Made by a program: the position numbers and the translations under genes
Source of the DNA: Candidatus Competibacteraceae bacterium
Lineage (GTDB): Bacteria; Pseudomonadota; Gammaproteobacteria; Competibacterales; Competibacteraceae
Direction of reading: 5' to 3'
Length of the DNA: 64,000 bases
Assembly (NCBI GenBank): GCA_016699715.1
Contig: CP065007.1
Coordinates: 2,046,001-2,110,000, forward strand
The notes under the pieces: model-generated
What the model saw: the letters and a program-made list of their open reading frames with translations, nothing else
Databases searched by the model: none
Told to the model about the DNA's origin: nothing
In this document: positions 17,367-26,052 of the stretch, in pieces
Position numbering within the stretch: position 1 is the stretch's first letter
How the letters are laid out: every line of letters begins with the position of its first letter

Positions 17367-18623
17367 ATGAATCTGACCGAACTCAAAAAGAAATCCGCCG
17401 CCGAACTGATCGCCATCGCGCAGGAACTGAGGCTCGAAGGCACGGCGCGGTCCCGTAAACAAGACGTGATCTTCGCGATTCTCAAGGCGCTGGCCAAGAA
17501 CGGCGAGGATATCTACGGCGACGGTGTATTGGAAATTCTGCAGGACGGCTTTGGTTTCCTGCGCTCCGCCGACAGTTCCTATCTGGCCGGCCCTGACGAC
17601 ATCTATGTCTCTCCCAGCCAGATCCGCCGCTTCAACCTGCGCACCGGCGATACGGTCAGCGGCAAGATCCGCCCACCCAAGGAAGGCGAACGCTACTTTG
17701 CCCTGCTCAAGGTCGGCGACATCAATTTCGAGCCGCCGGAAGCGTCCAAGAACAAGGTACTGTTCGAGAATCTGACGCCGCTGCACGCCAACGATCGGCT
17801 ATCGCTGGAGCGCGGCAACGGCAGCACCGAGGATATCACCGCCCGGGTGATCGACTTGATCTCGCCCATCGGCAAAGGCCAGCGCGGCTTGATCGTCTCG
17901 CCCCCCAAGGCCGGCAAGACCGTGATGTTGCAGAATATCGCCCAGAGCATCGCCGCCAATCATCCCGAGTGCTATCTCATTGTACTGCTGATCGACGAAC
18001 GGCCGGAGGAAGTGACCGAAATGCAGCGTTCGGTGCGTGGCGAGGTGATCGCCAGCACCTTCGACGAACCGGCCACCCGCCATGTGCAGGTTGCGGAAAT
18101 GGTGAACGACAAGGCCAAGCGGCTGGTCGAGCACAAGCGCGACGTGGTCATCCTGCTGGATTCCATCACCCGGTTGGCACGGGCCTACAACACAGTGGTG
18201 CCGGCTTCCGGCAAGGTATTGACCGGCGGTGTGGACGCCAACGCCCTGCAGAAGCCCAAGCGTTTTTTCGGCGCGGCGCGCAATATCGAGGAAGGCGGCT
18301 CGCTGACCATCCTGGCCACCGCGTTGATCGACACCGGATCGCGCATGGACGATGTGATCTACGAGGAATTCAAGGGTACCGGCAATATGGAAATCCATCT
18401 TGACCGGCGAATTTCCGAGAAACGGGTATTCCCGGCCATCGATATCAACCGTTCCGGCACCCGCCGCGAGGAGCTGCTGACCGAGGCGGACGACCTGCAG
18501 AAGATGTGGATACTGCGCAAGCTGCTGCATCCGATGGACGAGTTGCAAGCGATGGAATTTATGTTGGAACGGCTGAAAAGCACCCGGACCAACAAGGACT
18601 TCTTCGACTCGATGAAGCGCTGA
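17367..18623 (+). CDS. rho: Transcription termination factor Rho
   Basis: This hexameric RNA-dependent ATPase ends transcription of unstructured, C-rich RNAs. Its 418 residues are one short of E. coli Rho. The N-terminal helix bundle (MNLTELKKKSAAELIAIAQE), cold-shock-like RNA site (DGFGFLRS), Walker A (SPPKAGKTVM), Walker B (DVVILLDSITRLAR) and Q/R loops (LTGGVDANALQKPKRFFGAA) are all present. About 200 bases of leader precede it; in E. coli such a leader is the target of autoregulation, which may apply here but is not shown by sequence. Confidence 0.97.
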   Translation: MNLTELKKKSAAELIAIAQELRLEGTARSRKQDVIFAILKALAKNGEDIYGDGVLEILQDGFGFLRSADSSYLAGPDDIYVSPSQIRRFNLRTGDTVSGKIRPPKEGERYFALLKVGDINFEPPEASKNKVLFENLTPLHANDRLSLERGNGSTEDITARVIDLISPIGKGQRGLIVSPPKAGKTVMLQNIAQSIAANHPECYLIVLLIDERPEEVTEMQRSVRGEVIASTFDEPATRHVQVAEMVNDKAKRLVEHKRDVVILLDSITRLARAYNTVVPASGKVLTGGVDANALQKPKRFFGAARNIEEGGSLTILATALIDTGSRMDDVIYEEFKGTGNMEIHLDRRISEKRVFPAIDINRSGTRREELLTEADDLQKMWILRKLLHPMDELQAMEFMLERLKSTRTNKDFFDSMKR

Positions 18624-18660
18624 ACGCACCCTCTCCCGCTCTCAACCCTGCTTCAAGCGC

Positions 18661-19191
18661 ATGAACGCCACCGCCGATACCGCCACCAGCTTCCAAGCTC
18701 CACGCCGCCCGACCCTGCCCACCCCGTTCGCCCTGCCGTTAAAACTGATTCCCGGTCTGGTGCATTCGATTGCGCTAACCACCGCCCTGAATGTGCTGTT
18801 CGCCGCGCAAATTCGTGAGGGCGAGCTCGATTTTCTGCGCGACCGGGTGCTGCTGATTCAGGTGCGCGACGCCAAGATGGAATACCGGATTCGCTTCGCC
18901 GGACCCGCCGGCTTCGTGCCCGGCATGGCCGTGCAAGCGCCGGACTTGAGCATCGGTGGCACGCTCTATGATTTTCTGGCGCTGGTCACCCGCCGCGAGG
19001 ATTCCGACACGCTGTTTTTCAACCGTCGGGTGGTGATGGAAGGCGATACCGCCCTGGGTCTGGAATTGAAGAACTGGCTGGATGGAATGGATTTGGAAGC
19101 GGCCAGCGGCATTGATATCGCCGCTGCTGCGCGCCGCCAATGGGCTGATGGGGGCTTACGAGCGATTCAGCGGTTGAACACGCACCATTGA
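18661..19191 (+). CDS. ubiT: UbiT: SCP2-domain ubiquinone biosynthesis accessory factor
   Basis: The 176-residue protein has an SCP2 lipid-binding domain (LNVLFAAQIREGELDFLRDR, DLSIGGTLYDFLALVTRREDSDTLFFNRRVVMEGDTA). This pattern is that of UbiT, which holds hydrophobic ubiquinone intermediates during oxygen-independent synthesis. The link to ubiU and ubiV 1.3 kb downstream, on the opposite strand, strongly supports the call. UbiJ, the aerobic counterpart, would instead sit beside ubiE and ubiB. The gene follows rho after 37 bases. Confidence 0.87.
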   Translation: MNATADTATSFQAPRRPTLPTPFALPLKLIPGLVHSIALTTALNVLFAAQIREGELDFLRDRVLLIQVRDAKMEYRIRFAGPAGFVPGMAVQAPDLSIGGTLYDFLALVTRREDSDTLFFNRRVVMEGDTALGLELKNWLDGMDLEAASGIDIAAAARRQWADGGLRAIQRLNTHH

Positions 19192-19209
19192 TTGTCCCCC
19201 AACCAGTGA

Positions 19210-20481
19210 ATGGCATCGATGTTTGAACCTTCGACGGAACTCCTCAAACAAATAGCCCTCGGCGAGGACTCAGTCCTCGAACTGAAAACCGTCGAATTCA
19301 GTGGCAACAAAATTACCGGCCCCCACCGCAACAGCATGGCCGACGAACTTGCCGCGATGGCCAATACCCATACCGGCATCGTTTTGCTCGGCGTGGATGA
19401 TCAATCGAAAGCCATTCACGGTGTTCCCAAGGACAAGCTGGATATCGTCGAGACCTGGCTGCGCGAAATCAGCAACGACCTGATCGAACCGCCCTTGGAC
19501 TGCGTGATCCGCAAAACTTTAGTCACGGACGCGGATGGTGGTGAAAAAGCGATCATGCGTATCGATGTCCCACGCAGCTTGTTTGTGCATCAAAGTCCGG
19601 GAGGATATTTTCGCCGTATTGGCAGCTCCAAACGACCGATGAGACCCGATGTGCTGGCGCGTTTGTTTCAGCAACGCAGTCAAGCCAGACTAATCCGCTT
19701 CGATGAACAAACGATTGCCAGTGCAAAACCGGATATCCTGGAAGCACCGTTGTGGGGACGATTTAGGACAGTGCTTTCACCGACTGACAATCGAGAATTT
19801 TTGGAGAAGATGAAGCTGGTTGCGCGGGATGAAGACGGGATCTTACGTCCGACCGTCAGCGGTGTGTTGATGGCGACCGAACATCCAGAAGAATTCCTTG
19901 CAACGGCTTATATTCAGGCCGTTTGCTATCGCGGTATCGAGCGAAATGCCGCTTATCAATTGGATGCGAAAGACATTACCGGACCGCTGGATGCACAGGT
20001 GAGGGAAGCCTGTAAATTCGTTGAGCGTAACATGCGGGTTTATGCGATAAAGACGCCCAATCGCATCGAAACGCCGCAGTTTTCAATGAATGCGGTGTTC
20101 GAGGCAGTCGTTAACGCGGTCGTGCATCGTGATTATTCGATGTACGGCTCCAGAATCCGCCTGCATGTTTTTGCTGATCGGCTGGAGCTTTTCTCGCCGG
20201 GGACTATTCCGAATACGATGACAATCGATAGTCTTTCGGAGCGTCAATCGGCTCGTAACGAGTTACTAAGCTCTCTATTGGCCCGCTGTCCGATGAACGT
20301 CAATGCCACTGGTAGTCAACGCAGTTTCATCATGGATAAACGTGGTGAAGGCGTTCCAATCATTATTACCGAAAGCGAAAAACTTTCTGGCCGTAGACCA
20401 GAATATCGATTGCTTGATGACGCAGAGCTGAAGCTGACGATCTATGCGGCAAGGTCGCCGCATGACGATGATTTGGAGTGA
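19210..20481 (+). CDS. AlbA_2 domain / ATP-binding regulator-like protein (accessory)
   Basis: The 423-residue protein has an N-terminal AlbA_2 (Schlafen-like) domain (GEDSVLELKTVEFSGNKI, TGIVLLGVDD, GGYFRRIGSS) and a C-terminal GHKL-type ATPase-like region (AVFEAVVNAVVHRDYSMYGSRI, LELFSPGTIPNTM). Such proteins are often annotated as transcriptional regulators or RecG-like ATP-binding proteins, and many are mobile. It is AT-richer than its neighbours and lies between ubiT and ubiV-ubiU, so it looks inserted. The exact function is unknown. The ATG at 19219 is an alternative start. Confidence 0.75.
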   Translation: MASMFEPSTELLKQIALGEDSVLELKTVEFSGNKITGPHRNSMADELAAMANTHTGIVLLGVDDQSKAIHGVPKDKLDIVETWLREISNDLIEPPLDCVIRKTLVTDADGGEKAIMRIDVPRSLFVHQSPGGYFRRIGSSKRPMRPDVLARLFQQRSQARLIRFDEQTIASAKPDILEAPLWGRFRTVLSPTDNREFLEKMKLVARDEDGILRPTVSGVLMATEHPEEFLATAYIQAVCYRGIERNAAYQLDAKDITGPLDAQVREACKFVERNMRVYAIKTPNRIETPQFSMNAVFEAVVNAVVHRDYSMYGSRIRLHVFADRLELFSPGTIPNTMTIDSLSERQSARNELLSSLLARCPMNVNATGSQRSFIMDKRGEGVPIIITESEKLSGRRPEYRLLDDAELKLTIYAARSPHDDDLE

Positions 20482-20525
20482 CGCTTCTTTTAGTATGTTA
20501 CCTGCTGATTCAGCTAACAGCTCGC

Positions 20526-21446
20526 CTACACCATATCCTCCACCTGCCTCAATCCCGCCTGTCCCTGCCAATAACCGTCGCAGGCGCCATACGGCAACGC
20601 GGCATTCAGCGCGCGCGCTGCCTCCAGCGGATCGCGTTCCCCACGCAAACAGGCGGCGAAGGCTTCGATAATCGCCTCGGTTCCCTCGGCCTGCGGGCTG
20701 ACCCGCAACACATCCACCTTCAGTTCCCGCAACTCCTCCAGTTCCAACAACAGGTTGCAGGTTTGCGCCGACTGCGTCTGGATACCGTTGAGCGCCAGGA
20801 ACGCCTGCCCCTCGCGGGTGCTCACGGTCAAACCCTCCGGGTAATCCAGACAGCGGAAGCGGCAATCGTCCTTGGGCAAATCGTGATGACGCGCGGTAAA
20901 ACAACGGGCCGAATACGCCAGCGGCAAGCGACCGTAGACAAACACTTCGGTCTCCACCCCCGCCGGCCGCTCCGCCTGTATCGCCGCCAGCGTCTCGGCC
21001 GACAGTTCCACCGGCATCACCCAGCGTTTGGCACCCAAACCGGCCAGGAAGCACAGCGTCCGGTCATTGTAGACGTTGATGCCGGTACCCAACACAAACG
21101 ACGCGCCCCGCGCCGACAGCAGCCGTACCGCGCCCATATCGTTGGCTTCCACGGTAAAGCGGCCGTTTTCGCATAAGCGGTGCAGGGTCTTCAATTCCGA
21201 CTCGGCCTCCAGCAAGGCCATGGTGGACAACACCACCTCCTTGCCGGCGGCGCTCAACCGTTCGGCCAGCATCAGCCATTCCTCGGTATTCAGCGCGCGG
21301 CGCTTGGCGCAGATCGTTTCGCCGAGATACACGATATCGACGGGCGACGCGGCGATCCGCTCGTAGAAATCCAGCAGTTTGTCCTTGGGCCAGTAGTACA
21401 GCACCGGCCCCAGCGCCAGTTTTGGCGTGCGTGCTTCAATCGTCAT
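20526..21446 (-). CDS. ubiV: UbiV: U32-family protein for oxygen-independent ubiquinone synthesis
   Basis: The 306-residue protein of the U32 peptidase-like family carries the four cysteines expected to hold a [4Fe-4S] cluster: Cys46 in ETICAKRR and three in ARCFTARHHDLPKDDCRFRC, with the 13/17 spacing known for E. coli UbiV. With UbiU it hydroxylates ubiquinone precursors without oxygen. The ATG at 21446 has GGAGAG eight bases upstream; the longer frame overlaps ubiU. It starts 13 bases after the ubiU stop, so the two form an operon. Confidence 0.9.
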   Translation of the reverse strand: MTIEARTPKLALGPVLYYWPKDKLLDFYERIAASPVDIVYLGETICAKRRALNTEEWLMLAERLSAAGKEVVLSTMALLEAESELKTLHRLCENGRFTVEANDMGAVRLLSARGASFVLGTGINVYNDRTLCFLAGLGAKRWVMPVELSAETLAAIQAERPAGVETEVFVYGRLPLAYSARCFTARHHDLPKDDCRFRCLDYPEGLTVSTREGQAFLALNGIQTQSAQTCNLLLELEELRELKVDVLRVSPQAEGTEAIIEAFAACLRGERDPLEAARALNAALPYGACDGYWQGQAGLRQVEDMV

Positions 21447-21459
21447 GGCGACGGCTCTC

Positions 21460-22485
21460 CTATTGCCAGGTCCGATGATAGGCGCCCAAGGTCGTCTGGT
21501 GACCCTCGGACACCTTGCCCAGTTCCCGCAGCCATTCCGGTTTGGGCGCGTAGGTAGCGGCATTGCGCCGGCAGGCGTCGATGGCCGCGCGCCAGACCTT
21601 GGTGACCTGGGTCACGTAGGCCGGGCTGCGCTGGCGACCCTCGATCTTGATCGCGGCGATGCCCATGCGCTGCAACTCCGGCAGCAGCTCCAGCGTATTG
21701 AGGCTGGTCGGCTCCTCAATGGCGTAATAAGTCTGATCCGCCACCGTGAACCGGCCCTTGCACAGGGTCGGATAGCCGGCCGGCTCACCCGGAGCGTGGC
21801 GATCGATCAGCAAACCGCCGAGCCGGGTTTCCAGGCCACGGGGCGTTTCTTCCCAGCGCACCGCCTTGGCCGGCGAGCAGACGCCGCACATGTTGGGCGA
21901 TTCGCCGGTGACATAGGACGACAGCAGACAACGGCCCTCCACCATGATGCACAGCCCGCCGAAACCAAACACTTCCAGGTCCACCGGGCTGTTTTCCAGC
22001 ACATGACGGACTTGCGGCAAGGAGAGAACGCGGGGCAGCACCACCCGGCGGATGCCGAAGTGCTCGTGATAGAAGCGAATCGCCTCGTAATTGGTGGCGG
22101 AACCCTGCACCGACAGATGCAGCGGCAGGTCGGGATGCCGGCGGCCGGCATAGTCCAGCACGCTGATGTCGGCGGCGATCACCGCGTCCACTTTCAATTC
22201 CGCCGCCTGATCCACCGCCCGCCGCCAGCGCTCCCAACCGGACGGTTGCGGGAAGGTATTGAGGGCGACGAATACCCGCCGACCCTTGGCATGGGCGTAT
22301 TGCACGCCCTGTGCGGCGGTCTTGGCGTCGAAATTCAGGCCGGGAAAATGGCGGGCGTTGGTGTCGTCGCGGAAGCCGATATAGACGGCGTCGGCTCCAT
22401 GGTCCACGGCGGTTTTCAGCGAGGGCAGATTGCCAGCGGGACAGACCAGTTCCAGCGGTTTTGACGGAGTGGATACAGTAGGCAT
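21460..22485 (-). CDS. ubiU: UbiU: U32-family protein for oxygen-independent ubiquinone synthesis
   Basis: The 341-residue protein begins LELVCPAGNLPSLKTAVDHG, the U32 signature. Its cluster cysteines appear in GLCIMVEGRC and SPNMCGVCSP (spacings 7 and 17, as in E. coli UbiU), with the fourth in LCKGRF. It forms a complex with UbiV. First gene of a ubiU-ubiV operon. Its presence implies growth with ubiquinone under low oxygen. Confidence 0.92.
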   Translation of the reverse strand: MPTVSTPSKPLELVCPAGNLPSLKTAVDHGADAVYIGFRDDTNARHFPGLNFDAKTAAQGVQYAHAKGRRVFVALNTFPQPSGWERWRRAVDQAAELKVDAVIAADISVLDYAGRRHPDLPLHLSVQGSATNYEAIRFYHEHFGIRRVVLPRVLSLPQVRHVLENSPVDLEVFGFGGLCIMVEGRCLLSSYVTGESPNMCGVCSPAKAVRWEETPRGLETRLGGLLIDRHAPGEPAGYPTLCKGRFTVADQTYYAIEEPTSLNTLELLPELQRMGIAAIKIEGRQRSPAYVTQVTKVWRAAIDACRRNAATYAPKPEWLRELGKVSEGHQTTLGAYHRTWQ

Positions 22486-22525
22486 GGGGAAGAGTTTTCC
22501 ACGAATGGGAATAGCTTGCGTGAGG

Positions 22526-24637
22526 TCAGCCGGCGGTCGCCAGCGTCAAGGTGATCGCCGTGTCCGGCGCGCCGTACACCATGAGATAAGCACCTGCTGG
22601 GGCCGTACTGGCGCTACCGTTACCCAGGCCGGACGCCAGCAACTTGAGATCCGCATCGTACAACTTCCACGCACTGGCGCCGGCGATCGCCACCGTGCCT
22701 GCCACTGGCAACGTGCGCCACTCGGCGAAACCTTCACCGCCGATCGGGATCGCGCTGTCGCCAACCGGGAGCACCGGCACACTGGCCTGTGGACGGAACA
22801 GCGTGCTACCGTAGCGCACCCATTCTTCGCCGTCGCGGGTCTCGATGACCACATCGTTCAGATCGCGCCCAAAGTTCACGGGGATTTTCAGGAACATCCG
22901 TGCCACGGTATCGCTGCCCGCCGGATCGACGATTTGCGAGCCCACATGGATCGATGAGGCAAACAGGTAGCCAGGCAGCCCGTCAACCACGTCCAGGGCA
23001 AACCGCGGTGGCGCCGTCCCCTGGACCAATGGGATGGACTGCGCATCTTCGTTGACCACCAGCCAGCGCTGACCCACGCGCCCCTGCCAAGCCGCCGACA
23101 ACGGGGCCGCCGGCTGGACTTGCTGGCCAAAGGGAATCTCCACCAGGTAATGCCCCAAACCGATTGGCCGACGTGCGACCAAATAGTGCCGCCCCTCCCC
23201 GTCGAAGGTTCGATACGCCACATTCGGCGCGGTATCGCTGGAGAAGCTACCGTCGATACGCCGCTTCAGGTCGTTGGCGATTTCGGTCCAGGCACCATCA
23301 CTGTAGATGGAAATCTTCAGGCTACGGTCGGACAAGGCTTCGATCCGCAGCAAGGCCTCGAATTGCGCGTAATCGCCGACGATGGCGGCTAGATCGGCAT
23401 CGGTCGCGGGCTGCTTGGGTTGCGGCGTATCGGGCAGCGGGGTGGGCACGGCGGGAATGCGGCCGCGCTCAGCCAGGGCATGCAGCATGATTCGTTCGGC
23501 CAACATGCCTGCACTGAACTTGATGGAAGCGCCCGTCACCATCACCGCCAGCCGTTCGTTCGGCGCCACGAAGAATTCGGAGCCATAGGTCAGGGTGCCG
23601 CCATTCTTATGCCAGGCGGTCACGCCCACGGCGGCGAGGCCAGACTGCGCCACCCCATCCCAGCCCAGACCCCAGTGAAATGTGGGTATGGGGTTGAAGA
23701 GTAGCTGCTGCGTCTGGTCGCGGCCCATCTCGGCCACCGCCGATGCCGACAAAACGCGGACGTCGCCATGACGGCCGCCGTTCATGAACATCGTCGCCAG
23801 GCGGGCCATGTCGCTGGGCGTCGAATAGAGACCGCCCGTGGCATAGGCGTTGGTGTATTCCTGGGGATCGGCGCGGTCCCCCGTGTAGCCCGGCGCGAAC
23901 GATCCGGCCGGGAAGGGTTCCAGTGCAAAGCGGCTGTGGGTCATGCCCAGCGGCGCGAGGATTTCGTCCTCCACGAACTGGGGGTAGGGCTGACCCGATA
24001 CCGCCGCCACCAGCGGCTCGATCATCGTGAAGCAATCATTGCAATACACCGCCATCTCGCCCGGCTGGTGCTTGAGCCGTTGGGTCGCCAACGCCTGTTG
24101 CACCTGCGCGGCATAACCCGGCACCGGTGCGTTGGTGAAACCGTTGCGATAGTCGGTCCCGGCGAAACCCGCCGAATGATTGAGCAACATGCGCACGGTG
24201 ATCTGCGGGTATTCCGGCGCGGCCATGCGGAAATCCGGCAGATACTGTACGAGCGGGGCGTCGAGATCGATCTTGCCCTGATCGACCAGTTTCATGGCCG
24301 CCATCGCGGCGAAGACCTTGCTGACCGAGCCGATGCCATACATCGTGGTTAAGTCGGGGGCGGTTTGCGTCGCTTTATCGATGTGACCGAAGGCTTCGCT
24401 CCAGACGACGCGCTCGCCGTCGATCAACGCGACCGAGGCCGAAGGCGTATCCGTATCGATGAGCGCCTGCCGGATGGCGGCGCGGCCGTCGGTGATGGTT
24501 TCAGCGTAGCTGAGCGGGGCCGGGGCATCGCCGTCGTCATCGTTGCAGCCGACCAGCAGGCCGAGCGTCAACGCGCTGACGCCAACCAGACGCGCTAAAC
24601 TCCGACCAGCAAGTAATACGGGACTGTTCTTTTCCAT
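22526..24637 (-). CDS. Serine hydrolase lipoprotein, beta-lactamase (class C / DD-peptidase) fold
   Basis: The 703-residue protein has a lipoprotein signal (ALTLGLLVG followed by Cys31), so it is membrane anchored. The catalytic SxxK is Ser104-Lys107 (GIGSVSKVF), the YxN motif is YCN in MAVYCNDCF and the third box is HKNGGT. About 300 residues of beta-rich C-terminal extension follow and match nothing I recognise. Such proteins include D-aminopeptidases, esterases and EstB-type enzymes; a true beta-lactamase is unlikely. It stands alone, 40 bases upstream of ubiU on the same strand. Confidence 0.8.
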   Translation of the reverse strand: MEKNSPVLLAGRSLARLVGVSALTLGLLVGCNDDDGDAPAPLSYAETITDGRAAIRQALIDTDTPSASVALIDGERVVWSEAFGHIDKATQTAPDLTTMYGIGSVSKVFAAMAAMKLVDQGKIDLDAPLVQYLPDFRMAAPEYPQITVRMLLNHSAGFAGTDYRNGFTNAPVPGYAAQVQQALATQRLKHQPGEMAVYCNDCFTMIEPLVAAVSGQPYPQFVEDEILAPLGMTHSRFALEPFPAGSFAPGYTGDRADPQEYTNAYATGGLYSTPSDMARLATMFMNGGRHGDVRVLSASAVAEMGRDQTQQLLFNPIPTFHWGLGWDGVAQSGLAAVGVTAWHKNGGTLTYGSEFFVAPNERLAVMVTGASIKFSAGMLAERIMLHALAERGRIPAVPTPLPDTPQPKQPATDADLAAIVGDYAQFEALLRIEALSDRSLKISIYSDGAWTEIANDLKRRIDGSFSSDTAPNVAYRTFDGEGRHYLVARRPIGLGHYLVEIPFGQQVQPAAPLSAAWQGRVGQRWLVVNEDAQSIPLVQGTAPPRFALDVVDGLPGYLFASSIHVGSQIVDPAGSDTVARMFLKIPVNFGRDLNDVVIETRDGEEWVRYGSTLFRPQASVPVLPVGDSAIPIGGEGFAEWRTLPVAGTVAIAGASAWKLYDADLKLLASGLGNGSASTAPAGAYLMVYGAPDTAITLTLATAG

Positions 24638-24704
24638 CGTTCCTCTTCCTTAAAATAATTATATTTTTGAAGTTGTTAAGGCATCTTGCCTGGCTCCATC
24701 CGGC

Positions 24705-26003
24705 TTATTCTCCCCGCTCCCGGGCGATGGCCCGATAGCCAATGTCGGTGCGGTAGTAAGCGCCATCCCAACGCACGCGCTTGACCAGGTTGTAGGCCAG
24801 ATTCTGCGCCTCGGCGACCGTGCCGCCCAAAGCGGTGGCGCACAGCACCCGGCCGCCGTGGGTGACAACGTGGCCATCCTTGCTGTCCAGCGTGCCAGCG
24901 TGGAACAGCTTGCCGGCATCGCCCAGTTCCTCGTCATGGCGCGGCAAGCCCTCGATCACGTCGCCCTTGCGATAGGCGCCCGGATAACCGGCGGCGGTCA
25001 TCACCACGCCCAGCGCGGCGCGCGGGTCCCAATCCACCGTCATCTCATGCAGCCGCCCGTCCAGCGCCGCCTTGCACAGTTCCACCAGATCGGAGCGCAG
25101 GCGCAGCAGCAATGGCTGCGCCTCGGGATCGCCCAAGCGGCAGTTGTATTCCAGCACCTTGGGGCCGTCGGCGGTGATCATCACCCCGGCGTAGAGGAAC
25201 CCGACATAGCGGCAACCTTCCGCCGCCATGCCGCGCACGGTCGGCTCGATGATCTCGGCCATGATGCGGTCGTGCAGTTCCGGGGTCACCACCGGGGCCG
25301 GAGAATAGGCCCCCATGCCGCCGGTATTGGGTCCCTGGTCGCCATTGTCGCGGGCCTTGTGATCCTGCGACGAGGCCAGCGGCAGGATGGTCTCGCCGTC
25401 GGTCATGACGATGAAGCTGGCTTCCTCGCCGCGCAAAAACTCCTCGATCACCACCTGCCGACCCGCTTCGCCGAAATCGGCGCCGCTCAACATGCCGCGC
25501 ATGGCGGCGATGGCTTCCTGCTCGCTTTGGGCCAGAATCACGCCCTTGCCGGCCGCCAGTCCGTCAGCCTTGACCACGACCGGCGCACCCATTTCGCGGA
25601 TAAAGGCTTCCGCCGCGTCCGGGTCGCTAAAGTTCTGGTAGCGAGCGGTGGGGATGTGATGGCGAGCCAGGAAATCCTTGGCGAAGGCTTTGGAGCCTTC
25701 CAGTTGCGCCGCCGCCTGAGTCGGCCCGAAACAACGCAGACCAGCGGCGGCGAAGCGGTCGACGATCCCCAACACCAGCGGTACTTCCGGGCCGATGATC
25801 GTCAGATCGATGTGATGATCCAGGGCGAATTGCAGCAGATCCGGCGGGTCGTCGGCGGTAATGGCGATATTGGTGACCTTGGGTTCGCGGGCGCTGCCGG
25901 CATTGCCCGGCGCCACGTAGATGTTGTTGATCCGGCTGGACTGCGCCACCTTCCAGGCCAAGGCGTGTTCGCGGCCACCGCCGCCAACGATCAGGATATT
26001 CAT
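24705..26003 (-). CDS. purD: Phosphoribosylamine-glycine ligase (GAR synthetase)
   Basis: This enzyme makes glycinamide ribonucleotide from phosphoribosylamine, glycine and ATP in purine synthesis. Its 432 residues match the family. The N-terminus MNILIVGGGGREHALAWKVA, the ATP-grasp segment VVKADGLAAGKGVI and NTGGMGAYSPAPV are hallmarks. It lies 49 bases downstream of purH, as in many gammaproteobacteria, with a hairpin in the gap. Confidence 0.97.
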   Translation of the reverse strand: MNILIVGGGGREHALAWKVAQSSRINNIYVAPGNAGSAREPKVTNIAITADDPPDLLQFALDHHIDLTIIGPEVPLVLGIVDRFAAAGLRCFGPTQAAAQLEGSKAFAKDFLARHHIPTARYQNFSDPDAAEAFIREMGAPVVVKADGLAAGKGVILAQSEQEAIAAMRGMLSGADFGEAGRQVVIEEFLRGEEASFIVMTDGETILPLASSQDHKARDNGDQGPNTGGMGAYSPAPVVTPELHDRIMAEIIEPTVRGMAAEGCRYVGFLYAGVMITADGPKVLEYNCRLGDPEAQPLLLRLRSDLVELCKAALDGRLHEMTVDWDPRAALGVVMTAAGYPGAYRKGDVIEGLPRHDEELGDAGKLFHAGTLDSKDGHVVTHGGRVLCATALGGTVAEAQNLAYNLVKRVRWDGAYYRTDIGYRAIARERGE

Positions 26004-26021
26004 GAAGAACCCTCACCCCAA

Positions 26022-26044
26022 CCCCTCTCCCAGTGGGAGAGGGG
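26022..26044. repeat. Perfect palindromic hairpin between purH and purD
   Basis: CCCCTCTCCC and GGGAGAGGGG pair perfectly around a three-base loop. There is no U-run, so it is not a classic terminator. The sequence resembles common dispersed palindromic repeats; a related one sits inside dabA at 41375-41436. It may tune the purH-purD transcript. Confidence 0.7.
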
Positions 26045-26052
26045 TGTTGTAG

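Noticed and set aside
22526..24637. Serine hydrolase considered as a beta-lactamase resistance gene
   Set aside because: It is a 703-residue lipoprotein with a long extra domain and an HKNG third box; closer to esterase or peptidase-type members.
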